Shown here one piece after another: positions 34,857-47,430 of a stretch of DNA of 64,000 nt. A model generated the notes under the pieces. The model did no database searches. It was given only the letters and a program-made list of their open reading frames with translations, and was not told the origin of the DNA. Both the position numbers and the translations under genes were made by a program. The first letter of the stretch is position 1. Every line of letters starts with the position of its first letter. The stretch is from Euclidia mi (taxonomy: Eukaryota; Arthropoda; Insecta; Lepidoptera; Erebidae). The stretch spans positions 1,101,501 through 1,165,500 of the forward strand of contig OX123184.2 in the NCBI GenBank assembly GCA_944739405.2, written 5' to 3'.

Positions 34857-35102
34857 CTAACAGATGGCGCTGTGCAACTAAAAAGCGATTACTATCCGCT
34901 CTAACTGCGGTATAGCAGCAACCAACACCTGTATGCTTCGTGAACGAGACCATTGACGTCATAGCATCGCGCGTGCGCCGTGCGTCGCCGCCGCGTCGGT
35001 CAGGACGCGAGGATACGACACTACGCGGCACGCTGTCACGGCGCGCACTCGCTCTGTGCACTCTCAACACTCACCCTCAAGACAAACGCGGGAAACCCAC
35101 CG
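34857..35102 (+). promoter_or_regulatory. Promoter and non-coding first exon candidate
   Basis: The only CpG-rich, non-repeat block in a long AT-rich stretch. It has CTAACAGATGGCGC at 34857-34870 (12 of 14 positions of a CTCF-type consensus), a perfect cAMP-response palindrome TGACGTCA at 34954-34961, and GC-rich sequence to 35102. It ends ACCCACCG followed by GTAAGTCACC, a near-consensus splice donor. Inference: a 5'UTR exon of a plus-strand gene with a very long first intron. No downstream exon could be tied to it. Confidence 0.4.
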
Positions 35103-36180
35103 GTAAGTCACCACGAAATCATTATTACATAGATCATATTTACTCCTCGACCACCTCCCTGTCTCCCCCAAAACTTTATTTGTTGTACTTTTCCAGGGAG
35201 TTCGGCGGTTTCGCGTTTTGTTATCGTTTATTTACCGGCGATTAGACCTCGGGTTTGTTGTTTGAACTCAGTTAATCTTGCAGTTTTGTTAGAGGTGTTC
35301 TTTATATATTTTTTATTGTACTACACGTGACTGTATTATTAATTTATTACGACGCGCGATACAGTTTAGGAATATAGTTAAAAAGAATTAGCTTACATGT
35401 AAGTTTGCGATTGATTGAACTTTTTCGACTTACGCGACAAGTTTGAGACGTTGATCGAATATTTTTGTTGGAGTAACAAGTGGCAGAAAATAAATATTGT
35501 TCTTAATACGTAGCAAGTTGCGACGTTACTTTGTGTGTTGTAGGCAAATTGTTTAACAAATATTCTATTTTTATGATTTTGTTCACGCCTAGGAATTACG
35601 TTAAGAAGGCTGGATACAATTGCCTGTTTTAATAGTATGTTCTACGTTATTTGAAGCACAACATTTTGTTTTTAGTACAGATTCTGTACAATATATTATT
35701 ATTTTTAGTCTGAATATTAATATAAAATAAAGTTTGTATTTCAATATTATGGCTTAAAGCTTGAAATGAAAGCATTTTAGTATTCTGAGTACTAAAATGT
35801 TTACGTCTGTTCTTAATTAAAGCACCAAGGTCATAATTATAATGATATTGGGCATACAGATTTAATAGGCTTGAATTTTCCGATGAACGTTTACGAGCAA
35901 ACACGAAAATATTAATAACATCATATCGGCCGTAAACATCAGTGGGTCAAAATTGACTTGTTATTGTCGACTTGTGAATATTGTATACACTGCGATCAGT
36001 CCAGGGTTTGATTGGCAGTTTAGCGTTCTGTCTTGATATAAACATGATAATAATATCATACCGACATATGATGTCGGTATAACTGTTGCTCAGAGAAGCA
36101 CGTGATTTTGCGCTGGTTGGATCTTCTGGTAATGTGGTGAATTGAGCGTAGTTACAAGTTATTAGAGTGTTATATGGGGT
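35103..36180. other. Possible first intron, no feature
   Basis: AT-rich sequence following the donor at 35103. No coding or repeat signal I can support. Confidence 0.4.
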
Positions 36181-36184
36181 GGCG

Positions 36185-36450
36185 ATAGTCGAATGGAGAG
36201 ACCGACGGACTGCTACGCAGAGAGTCGAAGTTAAGTGCGTTTTCAATAGTTAATTATCGCTTGCTTATCGGTGAAGGAAAACATCGTGAGGAAACCTGCA
36301 TGTCTGAGAGTTCTCCATAATGTTCTCGAAAGACGTCATGTGAAGTCTGCCAACCCGCACTTGGCTAGCGTGGTGGACTATGGCCTGACCCTTCTCATAG
36401 TGAGATGAGGCCCGTGCCCAGCAGTGGGACAATATAAAGGGCTGATGATG
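36185..36450 (+). mobile_element. tRNA-derived SINE, B box deleted
   Basis: Starts GGCGATAGTCGAATGGAGAG and ends GGCCCGTGCCCAGCAGTGGG...GGGCTGATGATG. Compared with 24038, the GGTTCGAATCC box and nearby bases are missing after CAGAGAGTCG, so this copy could not be transcribed from its own promoter. Confidence 0.85.
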
Positions 36451-38098
36451 CTACAAGTTATTATATTTACAAATAAATGAATAAGGATTAATGGTGTAAG
36501 TACCTGATACTACGCCGATATTTTTGTATATTTGCTGTTTTTCATGTTATGTTTGTTGTTATTAACAGGTTATATTATGATAATAATATAGCAATTGAAT
36601 ATACTGCTGGCTTAAAGTATTTTGTTAGTTCAGGGCTCAATGTTTTGATTGTTAGGACTTGGATACCTACTGCTCTCATGAAATAGCTGGACAGTGAGTT
36701 TGTTTGTTTAAAAGCAGTTATTTCAGCAACTATCAATCGTGTTGTTTTTTGAATTGCTTTTTTAAGTACCTAGGATTTTTTCATTTTAAATAAACCTAGC
36801 TTACATGTACGTTTTCTTAAATATTACTAAAATGCAATATAAACATCAGATTATTTAAGTGGGAATACGAATTGAATCGCGAGCGAAGCCTTGCTCAGTC
36901 AACTAGTAATTACACTAATAGGTGTTATTGTTCTACAATTAATTAGTCAGGTCGCGGTTTCACTTATACTATAATTTACCGCAGCTTAATATGTTACTAT
37001 GAGAATATATTTCATCGTAGAATAATTAATAGTTTGATGTAAAATATTAACACAATCCTACTAAGGTCTACTTTAAAAGTGAATATTTGAGAGAATTCAT
37101 CCATGTTTGTAAATCTGTTACACAGAAACTAATAAACAGATTTAGATGAAACTTTGCAGTAATAAAGCTTTAGAATACACATACATACACATCTTACTTT
37201 TTGTCCTGATAACCGACACCCGTTGGTGGAGTAGCGACATAATCTAGTATTTATAATAAATTCGACGAGGTCCTTAAAACTGTGTTTAGATAAACATTGC
37301 GCAACTTATAGGTAATGCAAGTAATGTAAATAAATAAAATTCTCGCGTTACTGACTAACTGTCAGACAAACCACAGTCAAAACTATTGGGAGCAAGGAGC
37401 TGGCCATGTGTGTTCCTTGGGGACCTTACACTAAGAAAGGAAGTGGGTGCAGTAAGAAGGGCTTTCCCGCAAAACCCACGGGGTGAGGAGGAAACGCTTA
37501 AATAAAAAAAAAAGCGCGGGCATAGCTCTGGGCATCTCGTAAGGGATGAGAGTATATTCTGAGCAGCGTTAAAAATACACCGGCTCTCATAATTTCTTAA
37601 TTGTAGAATGAACGGGTTGTTTGCGCCACTTACCTTCAAATGATAGAGGCGAGGCGGGTATTACGTTTCAGAAGCTGCCATGTAACTACAAATAGTTGGA
37701 AAGGACTGTAAACATTTTACAAGTTGTAAACTTAATTTCAAGTTAGGCTAGTTTGTGTAGTTTACCTCCGGGCTACGACCGGCCTCTTCCACTTACGTCT
37801 ACAAAATGTTACAGGTCGGCATATTGTTGTAGATTTTTATTCCGTTATAAACGGCTGAGCAATTTTCGGTGAAAAGGCAGAGATCCATCTCAAGTACCTC
37901 TTAAATGGATCCTCAATCGTAAAAAAACTACCAGGTTACCAAACAAAGGTAATTGGTATATATCCCGAAAGACAATTTAAAATAAGTTTAAATGACCACA
38001 AAAGTTTAAATTCCTATGCCAGGTTAACTACTTAAAATACTATATTTCAAGCATATCTGCTAATCGAACAAAGTAAGCTATAGGTACATCATTTATTT
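36451..38098. other. No recognisable gene
   Basis: AT-rich spacer. An LTR or LINE signature was looked for and not seen. GCGAGCGAAGCC at 36880 resembles the end of the 1734-4433 family. Confidence 0.4.
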
Positions 38099-38335
38099 AG
38101 GGTGCATAGGGTTCCCACCAAGAACTTAGGGTCCCAAGCCAACCTCACCTGCAAGTGGTGCACCTGCCGATCAACGGACGAGGCTCTGGCCAACAAAATA
38201 TCCCGATAAGCGGCAATAGGCTCGCCACCTATTACGTGGGATCAAAACACTGGCGAAAAGTGGGCGTTTAATATGCCTCTGTCTACCCCTTCGGGGAAAC
38301 AGGCGTGAGTCTATGTATGTATGTATGTATGTGTA
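38099..38335 (+). mobile_element. SINE-B copy
   Basis: Nearly identical to 15245-15482, with the same LINE-like head and CCCCTTCGGGGAAACAGGCG tail followed by (TATG)n. Confidence 0.85.
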
Positions 38336-39214
38336 CATCATTTATTTCATAGCGTTTGTACTCAGCTCAACAAAACTGGTATGACACTGACATGATATCG
38401 AAACTATATTTATTTGATCTCATTTCGTTCAAAATCTTTCAATGTCAAATAAAATACAAGAATTGGCGTTCTGTTTGCCGGCACCGGTTTCGAATATCTA
38501 ATTAGATATCAGTAAATCATAGCTAACCATCTCACCATTTAAAAAATAATATCTTATCTGTGTTATCTAAGGCTGTTATCAGTTTCGTATCGTTTTCACT
38601 ATTGGTTTAGCATAGATGATGTTGTATAAGAGGAGGTAGTCGTGAATTCATGAAAACTATTGACGTAATATCTCTTAAATACTTGTATTAATTTATTAAC
38701 ATGTTGGGTAACGGATCCTAATCGGATGAAATGCATTAAAGGTCACCCAAGAACAACTTTGTGAATTTGTGTAGAGTGAAGTCCAAGCTAGTCCACGTTC
38801 ATCAAGTATTTTCAGTAGTTTAGCGTGAATTGAGGGACAAGCAAACAAACCCACTTTCGCATTTGTAGAACGAGTACAGATTTCTGTATATTTTTAACAT
38901 AATTCATCCAATTTTTTTGTAGGAAAGATCAATGAGCAACCATCCATCCACTGAACCTATCGCGTTAATAATAGCTATAGGATTTGTCAGACACTTTCAA
39001 GTTCGATCACGTAGCACAAATTGTAATGACAACTGAATACGAACAAGTTCATTTCTATTTCAACAGGTGCCTCGTCTGTCACTAAGGGCAATAAAAACTT
39101 TGACAATGTGTCCTTGACAAATAGCTCTCCCTCTTACAATACGAGTGTATACACTTATAACTATAAATCTAATGATGTCATATACAATGTTATTCATACT
39201 AATACTATAAATGC

Positions 39215-39497
39215 CTCCGTGGTATTTGACTGCCTCCGTGGTCCAGTGGATAGCGTATGCGCCTGCTGGTCGGAGATCCCGGATTCGATTGCCGGGCCGG
39301 ACAAAAGTGTTACTGTTTTTTTCCGAATTCTCAGTAGCAGCACGGAGTCTGGTTATGTTACCGGTAACAGCAGTAGGCTCGCCCTCTATTACGTGGGACC
39401 TAAAATTTCATGGCGAAATGTGGGTGTAATATTTACACCTCTGCCTACCCCTTCGGGGATACAAGCGTGAGTTTATAAATAAAATAAAAATAAATAA
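39215..39497 (+). mobile_element. tRNA-derived SINE with intact A and B boxes
   Basis: Flanked by exact 13-bp duplications ATACTATAAATGC (39202-39214 and 39498-39510). The head has GTGGTCCAGTGGATAGCG (A box) and GGATTCGATTGC (B box). The body has AACAGCAGTAGGCTCGCCC and the tail ACCCCTTCGGGGATACAAGC then an A-rich end. A 120-aa ORF across it is fortuitous. Confidence 0.9.
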
Positions 39498-40170
39498 ATA
39501 CTATAAATGCGAAAGTGTGATTTCGATTTTATGGTATGATTTTTGTATTTTTCTACGGAGTTTTAAAAAAGTACGATGCATAGATGACAACATGACATCA
39601 ATTTGTCCATTTGATATGTACTGCATGTATATCAAACGTATAAAAATAGAAGTCACACAGTTATATGAATAATTTTTGTCTTGAGGTAATATTTTTGAAC
39701 TAATATATTTTCTATTTTTGCTTCATTATTGTATTTAACTACATAAAGATTTGTTGTGTTGACACGGATTCCTGTACGTAACCCGTAGTCGAAATTGACT
39801 TCAGGCATAACACGAAATTATTCTAAATGCTAGTTATGAATATAATTATACCATAGTTATAATGAATGAAAATGAACCTACTCTAAAATTTTACAAAAGG
39901 CACATAATATTTTTAATCGACTTCTATTAAAACGTCCACTTGAGATGCTGCGTAGAGCGTCTACGGCGTAGGCGCGTAGTCGCGTAGTTGCGTAGGCACG
40001 GAGCATTGTTGTGAACTTTCATAATTGCGTTAATGAGTATAGAATTTGTAATGTTAATTAAGTTTAGCGTTTATCTGTGAGAAGACAATAGAAGGCTTTA
40101 GATGGTAATCGCTGCGTGACGCGATAATCTTGTCACTTGCGTAAATGTACCCGACAGTAGGAGATCTTGT

Positions 40171-40200
40171 TACCGTACCTTACCGTACCTTACCGTACTG
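40171..40200. repeat. 10-bp tandem repeat (TACCGTACCT)
   Basis: Three units plus a partial one. Confidence 0.8.
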
Positions 40201-40367
40201 TAGTCAACGCTGTCAGCCGTTAATGAAGTCGTTGGTACACAAAATATAGCTATAACGTAGCTGTAACGTCACAAAAAATGTTACATTCAGTCAAAGCGGA
40301 GCTCGTGCTGCAACTGGGATAGCGCTAGGATGATGATGGCCTATTACATCACATATACTTTACATGC

Positions 40368-40640
40368 GGCGATAGCCCAGTGATGTACGTAACGGACAGA
40401 CGAGACTATGGTCTTGGGTTCGATCCCCAGGTACCCCGGGCACACATCTCTGACTTTTCAAAGTTATGTGTGTATTAAATATGTTAATTATCGCTCGCTT
40501 AATAATGTGCCCGGTAGATGGCAATAGCCTCGCCCCCTATTACATTGGGACCGAAACATAACTGGCGAAAAGTGGGTGTGTAATACACCTCTGCCTACCC
40601 CTTCGGGGATAACAGGCGTGAAGTTATGTTACGTTATGTT
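40368..40640 (+). mobile_element. tRNA-derived SINE
   Basis: Flanked by exact 14-bp duplications TATACTTTACATGC (40354-40367 and 40641-40654). The head is GGCGATAGCCCAGTGATG with GGGTTCGATCCCCAGG, and the tail has CTACCCCTTCGGGGATAACA. Its 3' half is the same as that of 39215-39497. Another SINE tail, CAACTGGGATAGCGCTAGGA TGATGATG, sits just before it (40313-40340). Confidence 0.9.
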
Positions 40641-41562
40641 TATACTTTACATGCTTAAACTTTAAACATCTCACAAAATGTAAGCACAAAGTAGTATAAA
40701 TCCGTTTAGTTCCATGACTGTGATCACCGGTGATGATGTGGCTAATTGCTATAACATTACATCTACAATTCTGAAGATTCTAATAAAGGATTGATATTAA
40801 ATTAGATTAATTTAGAGTACTTTTTTATAGTAAGGCATATGAAATTTAGAACACTCAGTATCGGTTATTGCCTAGAAAATTATCTGACTAATTTATTCCG
40901 TTATGTTAGGAATGGTGTGAATAAAATTGCGTGCAGTCTACACCATCGCAACTTTATAAGCAGGGACCGCTGACTATTGATATTTGATAACCGATCCAAT
41001 AATCCATGCATAAATAACGTGTTGATATCGGCGTCAGTCTCGGTGATGTCAGCGCATTGAGTCATAGCATGACGCGGCAATTAACAAGGACAACCTGAGA
41101 ATTAGTTTGTCTACAATGTTAGAATGTTAGGGCACAAACTTCGATCTGAACACAAGTACTAACTACACCGATTAATGTTTCTAATTGCTGTTTTGACTTT
41201 GAGTGGAGTAGTTTGTGCATAGTCACAGTTGATTCATATTTTCTTAAATAGTTAAATAATAATAAATTTTATGCATTCATTTTCACTTGTCAGTTTACAG
41301 AATAAAATAAATCGAATTTGCTTATGATAGATTCATAGAATAGCTAATATTTTCTTCGTGAATAAATTACAAAAATATAATTTGAAGCAGTTTTCAATCA
41401 GAAATCTTATTGGAAAAAAGCAATCTAGATATAAGGTTTGTATAAAAACAAGTTGTGGCTGTGGTTTTGCTCGCCGATTGTCATCGCGTAGTTCTTTTTC
41501 TCTTTTGTTCGGTTTCTGGCTTGCAGTGTCAATTGCAAAACTCGTTCTGAGAGACTGTTAGT

Positions 41563-41713
41563 ATCATCATATCAGCCTTAATAGTCCACTGCTGGACTAG
41601 GCCTCTCCTTTGAAAGGAGGAATTGACCTACTATACCACGCTGGCCAAACGGGTTGGTATAGGGTTTATATCAAGTTTTCCTTCTCTTGCAGTGTTGTTC
41701 TCTGCGACAGTTG
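41563..41713 (-). mobile_element. Short retroposon with RTE-like tail
   Basis: About 90% like 20906-21060: CAGTCCACTG...AGGCCTCTCCTTTGAAAGGA. On the minus strand it ends with a GGCTGATATGATG tail. Confidence 0.75.
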
Positions 41714-41760
41714 TTTATTTGATACTGTTAGTATAAAATAAACAAAAACTTCAGCTTTAG

Positions 41761-41835
41761 TATTAAAAATTCATAGCGAAATGTGGGTGTAATATTTACA
41801 CCTCTGCCTACCCCTTCGGGGATACAGGCGTGAAA
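41761..41835 (+). mobile_element. SINE 3' fragment
   Basis: Contains GCGAAATGTGGGTGTAATAT and CCCCTTCGGGGATACAGGCG, matching the end of 39215-39497. Confidence 0.8.
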
Positions 41836-41839
41836 TAAA

Positions 41840-43960
41840 ATATATCAATAATAGTATTAGTATCTAGATTAGCGTTTTGTAATAAAGTACCTATGTTCTA
41901 CTTTGCATGCTTCGCAGAGTAAGACAATACCATTCAGACTAGAACTATTTACTCACATAGAAAGACAACCAACACGCTTGGGGTTGAGCTCTTATATTCG
42001 ACACACTATTTTTTTTTAAGTATTTAACCCGTTTCTCGCCAGTTCTTCTCAGGACAAGCTACTGTAGGTGCATGTTATATACACACATAATGACATACAG
42101 ACTTATTATGCATATAACTATAATACTTAGCGCGACCGACGTATATAACTTTGAACAGTCATTGATGCTCCCGTGGATTCGAATTCACGATTCCCTGCGA
42201 TCCGCTGCAGTCCATGTGCAAATATATGCGGTGTATACTATATTGCCAAAAGTTTAAGGATAAATTGAATGCAAATCCATAAATAAGTTAGGCAAACCCA
42301 TTACCTTAAGTAAAGATTTTATTATTTCGACTTCTTCTTATTAAGTATAAGATGAAGCTTGTGTGATGAGTGTGAAAAAAGAAGTTTAATCGAGAAAGCT
42401 GTGGCGAATAAAAAGTGTGAAGATATTTTAAGGCCGATTAGTGTTGTCTCTACAATATTTGATTAAAAACTTACTGGTGTACACGTCTACACTTTAAAAA
42501 CTATTTACATATATTTATTCATTATATAACACCCCCAACTTTGCCGCAGGTAACGATACCTCCGATACTTTTACGCAGGGGCGGATAGTTATAAATAACA
42601 ATAACAGAAAACTAAAACCAATAACGAACAAACTCCAACTGATATTTTCAGCAAACTTCATTCAACTAAATTCATTGAAAACACACCGCGTGCTCGTGGA
42701 AGCGTTCCTCTTTTAATACTAACACAACAAAGTTACTCCATCTTCTTTTTTCACAATCAATCTATTGGCTTTCGTTATAAAACAGTTTCATAAAGGCTCT
42801 CTCCGTTACAAAGGATCTAATCACACTGCGGATGAAAGAATTAATTGTTGTTAAGCCAGGCATACTCTGTCGTTAATGGAGAACGCTGAATGTCCGGGGA
42901 CATACTCCTGTATCATTCATACGTATGTATGTATGAGTGTATGGCTATGTTCTATGACATGAACGTTTCTCATCGTATGAGCCATCCTTGTTTCAACTCA
43001 ATCATGTCTTCCTCGTACGCTTTGTTTGTATATTTGTTGGCGAGATCGACTGAGGATGAATGAAGTTAATAAATATGCGCTATGTTTACTAAGATTAATA
43101 ATTTCCTTCGGGTAATTAAATATGAATGAAGTGTAAGTGTTTTATTAGAGCGATTAATATTCTGAACTAGAGCAATTGCAATGTAGTTTTGTTCGCATGT
43201 AATTTAGTGTAATCTACTCAAATATATAAAAATAATAAATTTGGATTGCAAATGCTACATTGACATAACCATGAGTTCAACTGGCAATCTATAAATATTA
43301 TAAATTGACAAGAAATTAACAAACAGATGTGTAGGTTCTACGGTACGGACAGGATAATATTCGTTCATCGACTGGAACGTTTTCAGATATTTATGTAAGA
43401 GAATGGAACTTGTTCAACTTTTCTCAAGTAAAATCTTTGTATGGCCTGTTTGGTTTCAAGTTCCGACGTTACTCGATAAAAATATATATAGATTCTTAGC
43501 GCTAAGAGAAGGCAATAAATGTTCGTGAATAACGTTTAGTTTTTACGATATGTACGGATTTACACGCGCCGACGATAGAAGATTCAGGTTAAGAGTCTCA
43601 TTTATATTTCTATATTGAAATTCCCAATGGCAGTGTGAAATTTTATCACATGTACAATATGTACATGCTATTTTCATCTTTTAGTATCGTTACTCCTAGA
43701 TTTATCCGACTCGACGAGGTGTGACTGTATGTTAGATATGTTTATATTTAGTCAGCTCATCTTAGGTCGTTGCGAACGGAGGGTGACATTCACTCTCAAG
43801 TGCGAAGATAGTTTGTTTATTAAGGTTGATGTGGAGTTGAACTTAACGTAACTTGAACTGCACTAAACTTTACTTCAATATTCTGTGAGTAGCACACGAT
43901 ACGTGGAGCGAATGAGTGAAGAAAGCATGATGATTTAAATATATAAGGCAAATTAGTGTG
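41840..43960. other. Gene-free stretch
   Basis: AT-rich with no supported gene. Small ORFs lack motifs. No inverted ends were recognised. Confidence 0.4.
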
Positions 43961-43965
43961 GACAA

Positions 43966-44130
43966 GTTGGTCGCGGCAGACCACGTAGGACATTCGTCGA
44001 CCAAATTGCAGAAGCTGTGGAAAAAATCAAGGTCCGAAGCCTCCGGCACCAGCGAGCGTGTATTTAAAGAGTATGAATGTATAGGTAGCGCGAAGTTTGT
44101 GAGGATAAACCCGCCAATTGCACGCACGGC
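43966..44130 (+). mobile_element. LINE C-terminal scrap
   Basis: One frame reads GRGRPRRTFVDQIAEAVEKI, then KVRSLRHQRACI and a stop, the C-terminal pattern seen at 12896-13320. Confidence 0.7.
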
Positions 44131-44385
44131 AAAAATGCGTGCGTTTACCTATGTATGCTAGTAACGACCAGTTCAGTGCAGTCTAAATTGTTGCGCAAGC
44201 ACATATTGAAAATGACACCACTAACATTTGCTCTTTTACCCAGCGCCTGTCGAGTTATATCATACTGTTCACCCACGTGTAACACTCACGAAGTGACGTG
44301 CGTCTCTGCGTTGTTACACAAATTTCCATGATATCGTCTGCTTTGGCGTGATTATGCAAATGTGCTAATGTGTGGCGGCGGTGAC

Positions 44386-44625
44386 GACTACACGAGAATA
44401 GCGCGACGTGACTTCACGTCACCTTGTAGACTAGACATATTATGCCACTATATAGTACCTCAACCTAATAAGAGTATGAATTGTAATGACATAAGGGTAA
44501 ATTATTAGGTTTGACTACACAAGAATAGCGCGATGTGTCTTCACGTCACTTCTATTAGACATGTGACATGAGTAGTACATAGCCTGGATTAAGTAAGAGT
44601 ATGAATTTCAATGACGTTTAGTTTA
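44386..44625. repeat. Imperfect tandem duplication, about 125 bp
   Basis: GACTACACGAGAATAGCGCG and GACTACACAAGAATAGCGCG start two units, and both contain TTCACGTCAC and AAGAGTATGAAT. The unit holds a palindrome-like GTGACTTCACGTCAC. Confidence 0.75.
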
Positions 44626-44689
44626 GTTTAGTTGGTCGTGGGTTTACCTCACTTAGGCACTTATTTGGACCATTGTGCGTAAGTGGCGA

Positions 44690-47235
44690 CTTGATTGACG
44701 CCGACTACTCATACCACCTTAGCTCCTTCCAGAAAGCCATTAGTTGGCTGATGTCGTTCAAAGCCTCACACATGGTTCTGGGGTTGTTCAGCAGCTTTGC
44801 CCGTTGGTCGCTCACACTTGTGCAGTGCAGAATGACTTGAGCGGGTGTTTATGCGGTTTCCATGCAGCCCCTGCACAGTGGGCTGTCCGTAACGCTTATG
44901 TTGAATAGGCGCTTGTTGAGTGGACAGTGGCCGGTTATTATGCCTGTCAGATGCTTAAGAGTTTTCTATTAGAATGCAGCAGCTTGTGCGGGAGTCGCTT
45001 GTTCAAGCAGGGGATAGCATCTTTTGTTTGTCTGCATTCTTTTATGTCTGCCCACTGTTTTTCATGTTCATGTGCGGTTCTCTCGCGTAGCCACGTTTTG
45101 AGTTGGCTTGCCGGTATCGGTACAATCGGCTCGGGTCCCATTATCATTGTGTCCGATCCTTTCCAAGCCAATTGGTCTGCGGCGTCATTGCCTGCGGAGT
45201 TGCTGTGGCCTTTAATGCATTGCAGCGTAACCCGATTTTTCTCTGCAATCTTTTGCAGCTCTAGGTGGCATTCCATGATAAGGCCGCTGTTAAAGCAGTT
45301 GCTGCCGAGAGCTTGTAGAACAGAGGCACTAGTCAAAGTCAAAGTCAAAAATAATTTATTCATCTAGGTCACAAAGTGACGCTTATGAACGTCAAATTTT
45401 AATGTACATTACTTAATGCTTCTACATTTACATTTACTGCCCATTCGCAAAGCAATAGGTAGAACCACGAGAAAGAACGGGCAATAAAACTCGTGGCCAC
45501 TCCTTTTAATCGCCAGTGTTATGTTACATATTTTGTTTTTGTAAGGAGCTGCAACTGTTTCACATTGTAATTAATTACTAGTAAATAGTAATTAGGAACA
45601 TACATAATACTTAAATAATTAATACAGTTACCAATTTAACTGCTGTAGTAGCCTTCCAGTGTGAATATTGTGTAACAGGAGCATCCACTTACGTCTTATA
45701 ATGTAGGCAACTCGCGACCATGTTCATAACTATATGGTGGAAATATGTGTTACAGAAGTGACTGTATATGAATACACAAAATTATTAAAACATTAGTTTA
45801 CAGCCCATAATCACGAGTTATCTTCATCTTACAGTGCAGTAAAACTTTAATAAAATTAGTGGAACAACAATGCAAATGTAAATGTAGTACCTAAGTTGAA
45901 TGACCTAATAATACATGAACAGTAATTTAAAAGAACTAGAAATATTATATAAAGATTAACTGAAAAATGCAAAGTATCTATATAATTCTAATTAGGTATA
46001 AAGATCATGAGTTGTCTAGCGTAAGTGACCAGCTACCCTTATCACTGAAATAGTCATTAATAGTATAATAACCTTTCTTAATAAGGCAGTCTTTTATTTT
46101 AGTTTTAAATGTACTAAATGGTAATTCTAAAAGACTAATTGGTATTTTATTGTATATACGAATACCTAGCCCTACAAAAGAATTATTAACTTTATGTAAA
46201 CGATGATAAGGGGCATATAACCTATGCCTGTTTCGAGTATTTATGTTATGTATATCGCTTTTTGTGGTAAATAAACCTATATTTTGCCTAATGTACAAAA
46301 TATTAGCAAATAAAAATTGCGAGGCTACTGTAAGAATTCCTATAGACTTAAAGCGTTCCCTAAGAGTATCTTTTGCACCTAACATGTATATTGCTCTTAC
46401 CGCTCGTTTTTGTAGAACGAAGATATTCTGAATATCCGCAGCTTTGCCCCATAACAAAATGCCGTATGTCCTAACATAACACTGTGAAAATAGCTAAAAT
46501 AAACTAAACGAGCCGTGTCGATGTCAGTAAGTTGCCTAACTTTTCTGACGGCATACGCAGCAGAGCTTAGCTTTCCTGCAAGACATGCTATATGTGCACC
46601 CCATTGTAACTTATTATCTAGTGTAATACCTAGGAACACTGTAGAGTCTACTGTGTCAAGTTCCTCCCTATCTAGCATAATATTAGGTCCCAGTTGTCTT
46701 ACATTAGGTAAAGCAAAATTTACTAATAAATTTATTAGCGTCAAAAAACAATATTGCGTCACTATGACGACAAGTTATATTATATAGTAACATATTTAAT
46801 GTGTGTATGTGCATGTTTTGTGTATGTGTTAAGTCATTTGAGTAAGGCAAAGCACATAAAATAAATTTACAACTAAACTTGGAATTAAGGTCTAATAACA
46901 TTTCAACACATTCTATGATATGCTGTCTTTTTACCGTTAAACTGTTACCAAACAACAATATGGCCGTACTACTGTCCGTGATAATGTGTATAGACAGGTC
47001 ACTTACGTTCCTAGATGCGATTGCTGTTGCGGCTCTTGTTATCCCAACACACTCGGCTTGGAATATGGTGTTATGAGTGCCAAGGGATGTTGAGATGTTG
47101 ATATTTAAGTCATGGGAGAATACGCCCGCACCTGTCCCATGCTTCGTTTTTGAGCCGTCTGTGTATACTCTGACTTCGTGTATACCAGAGCTGTCTTTGT
47201 TTTCAATGACGTTAACGTAAATTTCTTAAGTTTGC
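44690..47235 (-). mobile_element. LINE with RNase H domain, split by another LINE
   Basis: The upper part (47220-46970) reads EVRVYTDGSKTKHGTGAGVF, then TIFQAECVGI and IHIITDSSTA. The lower part (45325-44690) reads VLQALGSNCFNSGLIMECHL, GHSNSAGNDAADQLAWKGS, then a zinc-knuckle-like GHCPLNKRLF...CRGCMETA and an end at WYE. Together they give the D-E-D-D acidic set of RNase H1. The reverse transcriptase is missing (cut at 47235). A stop replaces E in the META box. This is the layout of R1/I/LOA-type LINEs; the exact clade is not determined. Confidence 0.8.
45330..46965 (-). mobile_element. CR1/Jockey-like LINE, internally deleted, inserted in the RNase H domain
   Basis: 46762-46397 reads STVFLGITLDNKLQWGAHIA. 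46457-46005 reads VLQKRAVRAIYMLGAKDTLR and ends GYYTINDYFSD. Upstream (46900-46740), in another frame, FILCALPYSNDLTHTQNMHI and HSDAILFFDANKFI look like an esterase-type ORF1 piece, joined directly to the late reverse transcriptase, so the middle is deleted. The 3' end has GTCAAAGTCAAAGTCAAA (45332-45350 on the plus strand). Confidence 0.75.
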
Positions 47236-47264
47236 TAGGTTCTTATACATAACTGGAGGTTGTC

Positions 47265-47430
47265 AGCTACGCCCGCATATTTAATTTTAACCGTTTCTTC
47301 CTGATCGCGTGAGAATTTCGGAAAATCTCTTCTTAGTGCAACCCTTCGCTCCCCAAGCGAGATACATGACAAATTTCAGTTCCATGCGCTCAATAGTGCG
47401 GCTGTGCGTTGTCGGTCACTCAGTCAAGAA
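47265..47430 (+). mobile_element. Dispersed repeat copy (family of 1734-4433)
   Basis: CAGCTACGCCCGCATATTTA, CTCTTCTTAGTGCAACCCTT and GTCGGTCACTCAGTCAAG parallel the copy at 30677-30860. Confidence 0.6.

Noticed and set aside
39108..39470. 120-codon plus-strand ORF
   Set aside because: Most of it is the SINE at 39215-39497 with intact tRNA-type boxes; the frame is accidental.
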